From Burkholderiaceae bacterium (lineage in GTDB: Bacteria > Pseudomonadota > Gammaproteobacteria > Burkholderiales > Burkholderiaceae_D): 64,000 nt of DNA. The DNA is taken from positions 32,187 to 96,186 of the forward strand of contig JAOASL010000030.1 of the NCBI GenBank assembly GCA_030158675.1, given 5' to 3'. Shown piece after piece: positions 1-7,750 of the stretch (the first letter of the stretch is position 1; the number at the start of each line of letters is the position of its first letter). Under the pieces are notes generated by a model. The model was not told the origin of the DNA, did not search any database, and saw nothing but the letters and a program-made list of their open reading frames with translations. The position numbers were made by a program, and so were the translations under genes.

Positions 1-39
1 CACAACGACAGCCCACAACGACAGCCCACAACGACAGCC
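1..39. repeat. Three perfect 13-bp direct repeats
   Basis: The unit CACAACGACAGCC occurs three times head to tail, ending 7 bp before the first ATG of the J-domain gene. The array may continue leftwards out of the window, so its full copy number is unknown. It occupies the place where a ribosome-binding site and promoter of the next gene would be expected; no Shine-Dalgarno motif is visible in it. Confidence 0.85.
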
Positions 40-46
40 CATCATC

Positions 47-460
47 ATGTCCATGATTCACACTCACTACGACAACCTGAAAGTGGCGCGCGATGCGCCA
101 CCCGAAGTGATCCGCGCGGCCTACCGCAGCCTGTGTCACAAGTTCCATCCGGACCGGCACGGCGGCAGCGCGAAGGCGACCCAGACCTTCCAGTTAATTA
201 ACAGTGCATACGATGTGCTGTCCGATCCCGGGCGGCGTCAGCAGCACGACGACTGGATCGCGCGCGAAGAGGCGCAGACCGTCACGGCATCTGCCGGCCA
301 GCCTCCGTGGAGCGGTCGCGAACGGCGCCGCGGTCGCTGGTCCGCGTCCGCGCTGTTGGCTGGTCTCGGCGCCAGGTTGCGGCATGCGGGCGGGCCTGCG
401 ATGCTGTGGACAACCGCCGCCGTAATCGGCGCCCTGCTGTTCGCGCTCTATCACGCATAG
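47..460 (+). CDS. Small J-domain protein with C-terminal membrane anchor
   Basis: 137 aa. Residues about 5-70 form a J domain with the HPD tripeptide in 'KFHPDRHGG', the motif that stimulates the ATPase of DnaK-type Hsp70. There is no Gly/Phe region, zinc finger or DnaJ C-terminal domain, so this is a class III (J-domain only) co-chaperone rather than DnaJ itself. Residues about 115-135 ('AMLWTTAAVIGALLFALYHA') form one hydrophobic helix at the extreme C terminus, suggesting tail anchoring with the J domain in the cytoplasm. The ATG at 47 is used; an in-frame ATG at 56 is also possible because no ribosome-binding site is clear. Its client is unknown and the neighbours do not help. Confidence 0.8.
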   Translation: MSMIHTHYDNLKVARDAPPEVIRAAYRSLCHKFHPDRHGGSAKATQTFQLINSAYDVLSDPGRRQQHDDWIAREEAQTVTASAGQPPWSGRERRRGRWSASALLAGLGARLRHAGGPAMLWTTAAVIGALLFALYHA

Positions 461-538
461 CGGCGAAGCCCTGGCAGGTACGCCGGCGCTGGAAGTCCGC
501 GCTTGGCGAATCGAAACTCCCGGCGGGCATCGATCCGC

Positions 539-554
539 TATAGTTATGTATACA
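539..554 (+). promoter_or_regulatory. Putative -10 element and TGTATACA operator
   Basis: TATAGT (539-544) resembles a -10 hexamer and is followed at once by the perfect 8-bp palindrome TGTATACA (547-554), 19 bp before the GTG start of the kinase gene. Palindromes with a GTATAC core are typical of GntR-family operators. No convincing -35 hexamer stands at 16-18 bp spacing, so an activator or a weak promoter is possible. No GntR gene lies in the window. Confidence 0.3.
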
Positions 555-573
555 GATCATTACAGAATCCAGC

Positions 574-1581
574 GTGAACCAGCCAGCCGAAGAGGCTGTC
601 GTCCAGTCGGCGCTATTGCGCATGGGACTGGTCGATGCCGACGAGACCCCGGTATTTCAGCCGCTATCGGGCGGCGTATCTTCGATGATCGCGCGCGTCG
701 ATACGCGGCGCGGGTCCTTGTGCGTGAAACAGGCGCTGCCCGAACTGAAGGTGGCGACGCACTGGAGCGCGCCGCTGTCGCGCAATCTGGCCGAAGTCGC
801 CTGGATCCGCGAAGTGTCGCGTCATCTGCCGCAGGCGGTGCCGCAGATTCTTGGTGAAGATGCATCGACTTTCACCTTCGCGATGCAATGGCTGGCACCC
901 GAACGGCATCCGGTCTGGAAGAACCTGCTGCGCGACGGTGTGGCCGAGCCGGCCTTCGCCGCACAGGTGGCAACGCTGGTCGCCACCATCCACGCGAACA
1001 GTGCGCACCGGCCCGACCTGGCTGCCGCTTTCGCCAATGACCAGAATTTTTTTGAACTGCGCCTCGACCCGTATTTCGTTGCCGCCGCGCGCGTGCATGC
1101 CGATTGCGCGCCGCTGCTGCAGCGACTGGCCGAGCGCACCGCCGCCACCCGGCTGGCGCTGGTGCATGGCGACATCAGCCCGAAGAACATCCTGGCCGGA
1201 CCGGCCGGGCCGGTGATCCTCGACGCCGAGTGCGCGTGGTACGGCGACCCTGCGTTCGACGCGGCGTTCTGCCTCACGCATCTGCTGGCGAAGTGCCTGT
1301 GGCGTCCGCAGTCGGCCACTGCCTTCCTGGCCTGTTTCGACGCATTCGCCAACGCCTACCTCGAACGTGCCGACTGGGAGCCGCGCGCGGAACTGGAGGC
1401 GCGTATCGCGCAGCTGCTGGCCGGCATCCTGCTGGCGCGCGTCGATGGCAAGTCGCCGCTTGAATATCTGGACGATGAGGGCAGGATGGCGCAGCGCGCA
1501 TTCGCGCGCCGCTTCCTGCTCGCGCCATCCACCACACTGGCGACCATGCGCGCCGCCTGGAAAGAGGACATCTGCCAATGA
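574..1581 (+). CDS. APH/choline-kinase-fold phosphotransferase
   Basis: 335 aa, GTG start. The fold is that of aminoglycoside phosphotransferases and 5-methylthioribose kinases: Brenner-type catalytic loop H198-G-D200 with N205, and a metal-binding Asp at D217 in 'ILDAECAWYGDPAFD'. That second motif looks more like methylthioribose kinase ('DPEFAFYGP') than like resistance enzymes. The probable reaction is ATP-dependent phosphorylation of a small hydroxylated metabolite in the cytoplasm. The last codons overlap the start of the downstream enolase gene by 4 bp (ATGA), so the two are probably translationally coupled and act in one pathway. Substrate unknown; antibiotic resistance is unlikely from the context. 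Confidence 0.75.
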   Translation: MNQPAEEAVVQSALLRMGLVDADETPVFQPLSGGVSSMIARVDTRRGSLCVKQALPELKVATHWSAPLSRNLAEVAWIREVSRHLPQAVPQILGEDASTFTFAMQWLAPERHPVWKNLLRDGVAEPAFAAQVATLVATIHANSAHRPDLAAAFANDQNFFELRLDPYFVAAARVHADCAPLLQRLAERTAATRLALVHGDISPKNILAGPAGPVILDAECAWYGDPAFDAAFCLTHLLAKCLWRPQSATAFLACFDAFANAYLERADWEPRAELEARIAQLLAGILLARVDGKSPLEYLDDEGRMAQRAFARRFLLAPSTTLATMRAAWKEDICQ

Positions 1582-2867
1582 ATCAGCCGAACACGAACCG
1601 CATCACGAAAATCCATGCACGCCGTATCTGGGATTCGCGCGGCCGCCCGACCGTCGAGGTCGAGGTGCAGCTCGCTGACGGCAGCATCGGTCGCGGCATC
1701 GCGCCGGCTGGCGCATCGACCGGCAGCAATGAGGCGGTCGAACTGCGCGACCGTGAACAGGCGTTTGGCGGCTATGGCGTGGATCGTGCCGTCGCCAACG
1801 TCGTGCGCGAGATTGCGCCGGCCCTGCTCGGCATGGACGCCCGTGAGCAGCGCCAGATCGATGAGCAGCTGATCGCACTTGACGGCACGCCGAACAAATC
1901 ACGGCTTGGCGGCAATGCACTGATTGCCAGCTCGATGGCGGTGCTGGACGCAGCCGCGAAATCAGCGGGCCTGCCATTGTGGAAATATCTGGCCGGCGAT
2001 GAGCCGGTCACGCTGCCGCTGCCGGAAATCCAGATTTTCGGCGGTGGCGCGCATGCGGGCCGGCGGGTCGACATTCAGGATTTTCTGGTGATGCCGGTCG
2101 GTGCGTCCAGCATGGATGAAGCGCTGGCAATGGTGGCCGAGGTCTATCGTGCGGCCGGACAGTTGATGGCCGACGCCGGCAAGCGGGCCGGCGTGGCCGA
2201 CGAGGGCGGCTGGTGGCCTGACTTTGACGGCAACGAAGACGCGCTGCAGATGCTTGCACGCGCCATCGACAAGGCGGGCTATCGCAATGGCGAAGTGGTC
2301 ATTTCGCTCGACATCGCCGCGTCGGAATTCGGGCGCGACGGCATCTACCGGCCAAGTCTTGAAGGGCGTGACTTCACCACGGATGAGTGGATCGATGTGC
2401 TGCTTGGCTGGGTGGCGAAATATCCGATCCTGTCGATCGAGGATCCGGTCGCTGAAGACGACACGGCCGGCATGATTGCATTCACCCGCGCCGCCGGCAC
2501 CAGCATTCAGGTGATCGGTGACGATTTTCTGGTGACCAATGCGCAGCGCGTGCGCGACGCGGCGGCTGCGCATGCGTGCAATGCGGTGCTGATCAAGCCG
2601 AATCAGGCGGGCACCATCAGCGAAACGCTGGATGCGCTGAATGCGGCCAAGTCGCTCGGATATTCGACCATCGTGTCGGCACGCTCCGGTGAGTCGGAAT
2701 GCATCATGATTTCGCACCTGTCGGTCGGCTGGAATGCAGGGCAGCTGAAAGTGGGCTCGTTCGCGCGCTCGGAGCGAATGGCGAAGTGGAACGAGCTACT
2801 GCGTATCGAAGAGGCGCTGGGCGGCGCTGCGCGCTATGCGGGGCTGGGAGTCTTGCCGCTGAAGTGA
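1578..2867 (+). CDS. Divergent enolase-superfamily protein (enolase paralogue)
   Basis: 429 aa, full enolase length. Recognisable enolase landmarks: 'GASTG' loop, H159, E in 'ADEGG', metal ligands in 'SLDIAASEF', 'SIEDPVAEDD' and 'IGDDFLVTN', catalytic Lys in 'LIKPNQAGTISET', and the Lys of 'QLKVGSFARS'. Two conserved active-site positions differ: the Glu of 'VDIQEF' is Asp168, and the substrate-contacting His of the 'SHRSGETED' motif is Ala368 ('SARSGESEC'). Housekeeping enolases keep both, so this is probably not the glycolytic enzyme (normally beside pyrG/kdsA in this group) but a paralogue that eliminates water from a related phosphorylated hydroxy acid. The preceding kinase overlaps it by 4 bp and may supply the phosphate ester. 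Confidence 0.8.
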   Translation: MNQPNTNRITKIHARRIWDSRGRPTVEVEVQLADGSIGRGIAPAGASTGSNEAVELRDREQAFGGYGVDRAVANVVREIAPALLGMDAREQRQIDEQLIALDGTPNKSRLGGNALIASSMAVLDAAAKSAGLPLWKYLAGDEPVTLPLPEIQIFGGGAHAGRRVDIQDFLVMPVGASSMDEALAMVAEVYRAAGQLMADAGKRAGVADEGGWWPDFDGNEDALQMLARAIDKAGYRNGEVVISLDIAASEFGRDGIYRPSLEGRDFTTDEWIDVLLGWVAKYPILSIEDPVAEDDTAGMIAFTRAAGTSIQVIGDDFLVTNAQRVRDAAAAHACNAVLIKPNQAGTISETLDALNAAKSLGYSTIVSARSGESECIMISHLSVGWNAGQLKVGSFARSERMAKWNELLRIEEALGGAARYAGLGVLPLK

Positions 2868-2916
2868 GGGGCGTGATTCAGCCAGGCTGGCGGCGCCCGT
2901 CTTGCTGAACGCAATC

Positions 2917-4479
2917 TCAAGCCCGCAGCGCCCGCTTCAGCAACTTGCCGTTTGCATTCCTTGGCAGCGGCTTGTCGACGAATATCACCTTTTCCGGCAC
3001 CTTGTAGTCCGCCAGCCTGGCTGCACAGTGCGCACGCACCGCGTCTGCATCGGCTTGCGTTGCCGGCGCGTACAGGAAGGCATGCACGCGCTCGCCGAGC
3101 ACCTCGCAGGGGTGCCCGACCACCGCGGCCTCGACCACGCCGGGCACGGCCATCAGCACGTTCTCTACTTCGACCGAATAAATCTTGAAGCCGCCGCGGT
3201 TGATCATGTCCTTGATGCGGTCAAAAATACGCACCAGTCCCAGCTTGTCTACCGAGCCGAGGTCGCCGGAGCGCCAGCCGCCGTCAATGAAGCCTTTCGC
3301 GGTTGCTTCCGGATTGTCCCAGTAGCCCGGCACCACCATCGGCCCGCTGATCAGCAGCTCGCCGCTGCTGCCGGCCGGCACGTCATTGCCGGCATCGTCG
3401 ATCACCCGGATGTCGGCGCAGGGCACGGTGATGCCGACGCTGTCGTTATAGACCGCCGACAGTCCCAGCGGCATGATGGTGGCCGGTGAAGTCGTTTCAG
3501 TCGAGCCGTAGCAGTTCACCAGCGTCAATCCCGGTACGGCCTGTGCGAGTGCCTGCACGGTTGGTACCGGCATCGGTGCGCCGCCATAGCCGCCGACGCG
3601 CCACGCCGACAGATCGAGCGTGCGCAACGACGGCTGCAACAGGCACAACTGGTACATCGCCGGCACCATCAGCGAATAACTGATCTTCTCGCTGGCCATC
3701 AGTTCGACGAAGGCGGGTGCCTTGAATTCGGCCACCATCACCAGCGTCCCGGCCACATGCACCATTGCCGCGATCAGCGCGACCAGCCCGGTCACGTGAC
3801 TGGCCGGCACTGCCAGCGCCGCGCGATCCGCGCTGGTGAGCTTGAATGCGATTTCGTAGTGGATTGCCGAATGCACGACGTTCAGGTGCGTGAGCATCGC
3901 GCCCTTCGGATGGCCAGTGGTGCCCGAGGTGTACAGAATGCATGCACAGTCTTCTTCGCGCGTGACGGCGGCCGCGACAACCGGACCATCGAGCGCGGCC
4001 AGCGCGCTGACTGGCAGTCGCCAGCCCAGGCAGGGGGCGGCATCGGTCGAAGGAATGCGATCGGCCAGTTCGTCATCGAAAACAATACCGGTCGCGCCGC
4101 ACTGGTTGACGATGTATGCCAGCCCCGGTCCCTGTTCGCGCGTGCCGACGGGCACCGCGATCGCGCCCAGCTTTTGCAGCGCATACAGCGTGAAGAGGAA
4201 TTCCGGACGATTGCTGATGAACACCACCGCGCGCTGTCCCTGCGCCAGGCCGTGTGCGGCGAAACCGCGCGCGATGCGCGTGATTTCGCGCTCCATCTGC
4301 GCATAGGTCCAGCGCTGTTCGTTAAAGGTGATGGCTTCCCTGTCCGGTTCGCGCGCGACGGCGCGTTCTAGCATCTGGTACATCGAGGCAGGGCGATCGG
4401 CGAAACAGCGTACGGTCCTGCCAAAGTGAGTCTCGCTGCGTATCGCGGGCAGCGTCAGGTGGTCTTTCCAAACGATCAT
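2917..4479 (-). CDS. Acyl-CoA synthetase / AMP-dependent ligase
   Basis: 520 aa class I adenylate-forming enzyme. It has the P-loop-like motif 'YTSGTTGHPKGAMLTH', the A5 motif around 'NCYGSTETTSP', the A8 hinge 'RIKDMINRGGFKIYS' and the C-terminal catalytic lysine in 'PRNANGKLLKRAL'. It should activate a carboxylic acid through an acyl-AMP to the CoA thioester; chain length or aromatic preference cannot be read from the sequence. It is the last gene of the minus-strand operon and its ATG overlaps the stop of the LivF-like gene by 4 bp, so the ligase probably activates what the importer brings in. Confidence 0.88.
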   Translation of the reverse strand: MIVWKDHLTLPAIRSETHFGRTVRCFADRPASMYQMLERAVAREPDREAITFNEQRWTYAQMEREITRIARGFAAHGLAQGQRAVVFISNRPEFLFTLYALQKLGAIAVPVGTREQGPGLAYIVNQCGATGIVFDDELADRIPSTDAAPCLGWRLPVSALAALDGPVVAAAVTREEDCACILYTSGTTGHPKGAMLTHLNVVHSAIHYEIAFKLTSADRAALAVPASHVTGLVALIAAMVHVAGTLVMVAEFKAPAFVELMASEKISYSLMVPAMYQLCLLQPSLRTLDLSAWRVGGYGGAPMPVPTVQALAQAVPGLTLVNCYGSTETTSPATIMPLGLSAVYNDSVGITVPCADIRVIDDAGNDVPAGSSGELLISGPMVVPGYWDNPEATAKGFIDGGWRSGDLGSVDKLGLVRIFDRIKDMINRGGFKIYSVEVENVLMAVPGVVEAAVVGHPCEVLGERVHAFLYAPATQADADAVRAHCAARLADYKVPEKVIFVDKPLPRNANGKLLKRALRA

Positions 4480-5117
4480 TTGATGACTTCGCCGCGCTCA
4501 ATCTTGACTTCGGCGTTCAGCAGGTTTCTTGAATGGTTGAGATCGGATTGCGAGATCAGTACCGACAGTTCGCCGCCACGCAGCCCGGCGATCACGTCGG
4601 ACAGCCTTGCCGACAGCGCCGGTGCGACGCCCTCGAACGGCTCGTCGAGCAGCAGCAGCCGCGTGCCTATCGTCAGCGCGCGCGCCAGCGCGACCAGCTT
4701 TTGCTGTCCGCCTGACAGCAGCATCGCGCGGCGGTCGCGCATCTCTTTCAGTTCCGGCAGCACGTCGTAGATGAAATCGAGGCGGTCGCCGGTCAGCCGG
4801 CTTTTCGCAGCCCACAGTGGTACCAGAATGTTTTCTTCAACCGATAGTTCGGGCACCAGTCCGCGGTCTTCCGGCATGTAGCCGATGCCCAGTCCGGCGC
4901 GCGCATGCGGCGGTAGTTTGCTCAGTGCGACGCCTTCGAAGCTGACCGAACCGGCGCTCAGCGGCAGGTGCCCCATGATGGCGCGCAGGGTGGTGGTCTT
5001 GCCCGCGCCGTTGCGTCCGACCAGCCCGATCATCTGTCCGCGCCCGATGTCGAATGACAGGCCGCGCAGCACCTGCACCGACTGGATCGACACATCGATG
5101 CCTTCAAGCTTGAGCAT
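4476..5117 (-). CDS. livF: Branched-chain amino acid type ABC transporter ATPase (LivF-like)
   Basis: 213 aa ABC ATPase with Walker A 'GRNGAGKTT', signature 'LSGGQQK', Walker B 'LLLLDEPFEG', and the short length typical of LivF subunits (usually about 235 aa). It sits in the cytoplasm on the LivHM permease pair and drives import with LivG. Its start overlaps the end of the livG-like gene by 14 bp and its stop overlaps the ligase ATG, so it is translationally coupled on both sides. The substrate need not be an amino acid: this transporter family also moves aromatic and dicarboxylic acids. Confidence 0.88.
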   Translation of the reverse strand: MLKLEGIDVSIQSVQVLRGLSFDIGRGQMIGLVGRNGAGKTTTLRAIMGHLPLSAGSVSFEGVALSKLPPHARAGLGIGYMPEDRGLVPELSVEENILVPLWAAKSRLTGDRLDFIYDVLPELKEMRDRRAMLLSGGQQKLVALARALTIGTRLLLLDEPFEGVAPALSARLSDVIAGLRGGELSVLISQSDLNHSRNLLNAEVKIERGEVIK

Positions 5118-5883
5118 GGACGGCTCCTTTTTGTGCGTTGCCGGTCACATGGCGCTGCACGTCGGCGTTGGCGAGCACTTTGGCGGGCACGTCATCGGCA
5201 ATGATGCGGCCGCTGTAGAAGGCCACCACGCGGTCCGAATACTCGGACACGATCTCCATGTCATGTTCGACGAACAGCACGGTCGCCGACTCTTGCGACA
5301 ATGCGCGCATCACAGTCTGCATCAGGGGAAATTTTTCGTCTGCCGATACACCCGATGTTGGCTCGTCCAGCAGCAGCACTTTCGGATGGCGGGTCAGTGC
5401 CATAGCAATGTCGAGCAGCTTGCGCACGCCGCCGGGCAGTTCGCCGACGCGGCGCTCGGCATGCGGGTCCAGCTCGAAGCGCTGCAGCAGCTCATGCGCG
5501 CGTGCCAGTGCCTCGGCGTTGCGGCCGGGCCGGAGAAACGACAAATTGCCGGACTGCGACGCCACCGCGACCAGCATGTTGTCGATCACGGATAGATCTT
5601 TGAACAGCTGCGGCACCTGGAAAGAACGTGCGATGCCCATGCGGGCGATCGTTCGCGGCGGCAGGCCGACGATGCTGTCGCCGTGCACCTGGATGCGTCC
5701 GGCGTCCGGGCGGATGTAGCCGGTCAGCATGTTGACGAACGTGGTCTTGCCCGCACCGTTGCTGCCGATCAGGCTCACACGCTGGCCGACCGGCACGACG
5801 AGGTTGATATCGGCGGCGGCTACCACTGCGCCGAAGCGCTTCTGGATGCCGATGGCCTCGATGGCGTTTTGCTGTTGTGTCAT
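5104..5883 (-). CDS. livG: Branched-chain amino acid type ABC transporter ATPase (LivG-like)
   Basis: 259 aa from the ATG at 5883, preferred over an in-frame start at 5916 because it overlaps the stop of the livM-like gene as ATGA, the pattern used throughout this operon. Walker A is 'GSNGAGKTT', the signature is degenerate ('LPGGVRKLLDIA'), Walker B is 'VLLLDEPTSG' and the switch His is in 'FVEHDMEIV'. The C terminus carries the LivG-type extension. It pairs with the LivF-like ATPase next door. Confidence 0.88.
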   Translation of the reverse strand: MTQQQNAIEAIGIQKRFGAVVAAADINLVVPVGQRVSLIGSNGAGKTTFVNMLTGYIRPDAGRIQVHGDSIVGLPPRTIARMGIARSFQVPQLFKDLSVIDNMLVAVASQSGNLSFLRPGRNAEALARAHELLQRFELDPHAERRVGELPGGVRKLLDIAMALTRHPKVLLLDEPTSGVSADEKFPLMQTVMRALSQESATVLFVEHDMEIVSEYSDRVVAFYSGRIIADDVPAKVLANADVQRHVTGNAQKGAVHAQA

Positions 5884-6842
5884 GCCTGTCCTCCGCTGCG
5901 GCGGCGGGTTTCCCACAGTGAGCCGATGCCACGCGGCAGGAAGCGGATCACGGCCAGCAGGAACACGCCCAGCGCCAGCTGCCAGCTGTTCGGGAAATAG
6001 GCGCTCGAAAAGGAACGCACGACTTCCAGCGCGGTCGATGCAACGAATGCGGCGATCACGCTGTGATGGCCGGCGAGGATCGCGACGAACACAAAGTCGC
6101 CGGAGCGGGTCCAGAAACTGAAGTCGGGTTCGACGTGGCCGAGCGCCATCACGGTCAGCGCGCCACCCATGCCACCGATGAAGGCCGCGATCACATAATT
6201 GGTCGCGATCAGCGCCTGTACCGAGCTGCCGAGGTACTCGACGCGGATTTCATTGTCGCGTGCGGCCAGTGCGACCAGCCCGCGCGTTGAGTCGAAATAG
6301 ACTCGCATCGCGATGGCGACGATGGACGACAGCGTGACGGTGACTGCATAGCTGGTATAGGTGCTCCAGTCGTCGCCGGGACGCACGCCGAACAGGGTCG
6401 GGCGGCCCATGTTGAAGCCGTCCGAACCGCCCAAGGTCTGCGATTTCAGCAGCAGGCCGTACAGCACCATCGATAGCGCCAGCGACAGCATCGCGAAAAA
6501 AATGCCGCGGTAACGTGCGATCAGCCAGGCGAACGGTGCGGCCACCAGCGCCGCAACGGCGCCGCCCGTCAACGCCAGCAGCAGCGCGTCCGTGATGCCG
6601 AGCCGCCCGAAGGCGATCGCCGCGGTGTAACCGCCGGCAGCGAACACCAGACCTTGTCCGAAGGACACGACACCGCTGCGCATCAGCAGCACGATGCCTA
6701 GCGACACCAGGCCCTGGGCTGCGGCCATGGAGACCAGAAAAGCCAGCCAGGTCGGTAACATCCGGCCGGCCACCAGCAGCGCAGCGGCCAGCAGCACGCC
6801 GGCCGCCACGGTGCGGAAAAGTGCGGAAGATTCGGCGCGCAT
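5880..6842 (-). CDS. livM: Branched-chain amino acid type ABC permease (LivM-like)
   Basis: 320 aa inner-membrane permease with about eight to ten hydrophobic helices and the LivM hallmark 'RYRGIFFAMLSLALSMVLYG'. It forms the transmembrane channel with the LivH-like protein. It starts just after the stop of the livH-like gene (1-bp gap) and its stop overlaps the livG start, in keeping with a tightly coupled importer operon. Confidence 0.88.
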   Translation of the reverse strand: MRAESSALFRTVAAGVLLAAALLVAGRMLPTWLAFLVSMAAAQGLVSLGIVLLMRSGVVSFGQGLVFAAGGYTAAIAFGRLGITDALLLALTGGAVAALVAAPFAWLIARYRGIFFAMLSLALSMVLYGLLLKSQTLGGSDGFNMGRPTLFGVRPGDDWSTYTSYAVTVTLSSIVAIAMRVYFDSTRGLVALAARDNEIRVEYLGSSVQALIATNYVIAAFIGGMGGALTVMALGHVEPDFSFWTRSGDFVFVAILAGHHSVIAAFVASTALEVVRSFSSAYFPNSWQLALGVFLLAVIRFLPRGIGSLWETRRRSGGQA

Positions 6843-6843
6843 G

Positions 6844-7731
6844 TCAGATTTTCCTTGCCTGGACGCGCTGGAACAGGCCTTCCGGCCGGAACATCAGCAC
6901 GATGGCCATCACGCCATAGATCGAGAACAGTTCGGCTTCGGGCATCAGGTGCACCGCAGCTGAGCGTGCGAGGCCGACGATCAGTGCGCCAATCGCGGCC
7001 CCTGGAATGCTACCAAGCCCGCCGATGATCACCACCGCAAACGACACGATGATGACGCCGACCGACACACCGGGCTGCACCGAGATCATCGGCGCCGTCA
7101 GTGCGCCGCCGAGCGCGGCAAGGAAGATGCCGGTGCCGAACGCCAGCGTATAGATGCGCGATACGTTCACGCCCATGCTGGACGCGACCTCCTCGCTGTG
7201 GATCACCGCCAGCACAATCTTGCCGATACGCGTGCGGTTCAGTCCCCACCAGACGATGCTGCCGACGGCGATGGCGACGGCGACCAGCACGAAGTCATAA
7301 CCGACGTAGGAAAGCTCGCCCATGTCGATCGTGCCGAACAGCATATACGGCTCGGACACGTACAGCGGGTTGACGCCCCAGATCAGCTTGGTGGCGTCTT
7401 CGAGGATCAGGAACAGCGCGAAAGTCACCAGCACCAGCAGCACTTCGTCGCGCCCGTAGAAGGTCCGCAGCAGGCCGCGCTCGCACAGCGGCGCGACCAG
7501 CGCGGCGACCGCAACGGCGGCCAGCAGCATCGCAACGATGGACATCCACGGGGCGAACTGCATGCTGGCGAACCAGCCTACCAGTGTCGCCGCCGCGTAG
7601 GCGCCCAGCGCATAGAAACTACCGTGCGCGACGTTGAGGATCTTCAGTACGCCGAACACGAGCGTGAGCCCGAGTGCGACGATGAACAGCCAGGAGGCGT
7701 AGGTGATTCCGTCGATCAGTATCGTTGCCAT
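6844..7731 (-). CDS. livH: Branched-chain amino acid type ABC permease (LivH-like)
   Basis: 295 aa, largely hydrophobic, with the family start 'LIDGITYASWLFIVALGLTL' (N-terminal helix) and the 'NVAHGSFYALGAYAAA' loop that is the LivH signature. It is the second half of the membrane channel. It lies 19 bp downstream of the binding-protein gene, in the order binding protein, H, M, G, F, ligase. No sign of truncation. Confidence 0.88.
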   Translation of the reverse strand: MATILIDGITYASWLFIVALGLTLVFGVLKILNVAHGSFYALGAYAAATLVGWFASMQFAPWMSIVAMLLAAVAVAALVAPLCERGLLRTFYGRDEVLLVLVTFALFLILEDATKLIWGVNPLYVSEPYMLFGTIDMGELSYVGYDFVLVAVAIAVGSIVWWGLNRTRIGKIVLAVIHSEEVASSMGVNVSRIYTLAFGTGIFLAALGGALTAPMISVQPGVSVGVIIVSFAVVIIGGLGSIPGAAIGALIVGLARSAAVHLMPEAELFSIYGVMAIVLMFRPEGLFQRVQARKI

Positions 7732-7750
7732 CAGCGTCTCGGGAGCGAAC

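Noticed and set aside
574-1581. Aminoglycoside resistance gene
   Set aside because: The fold is shared, but the metal-binding motif and coupling to an enolase paralogue favour a metabolic kinase.
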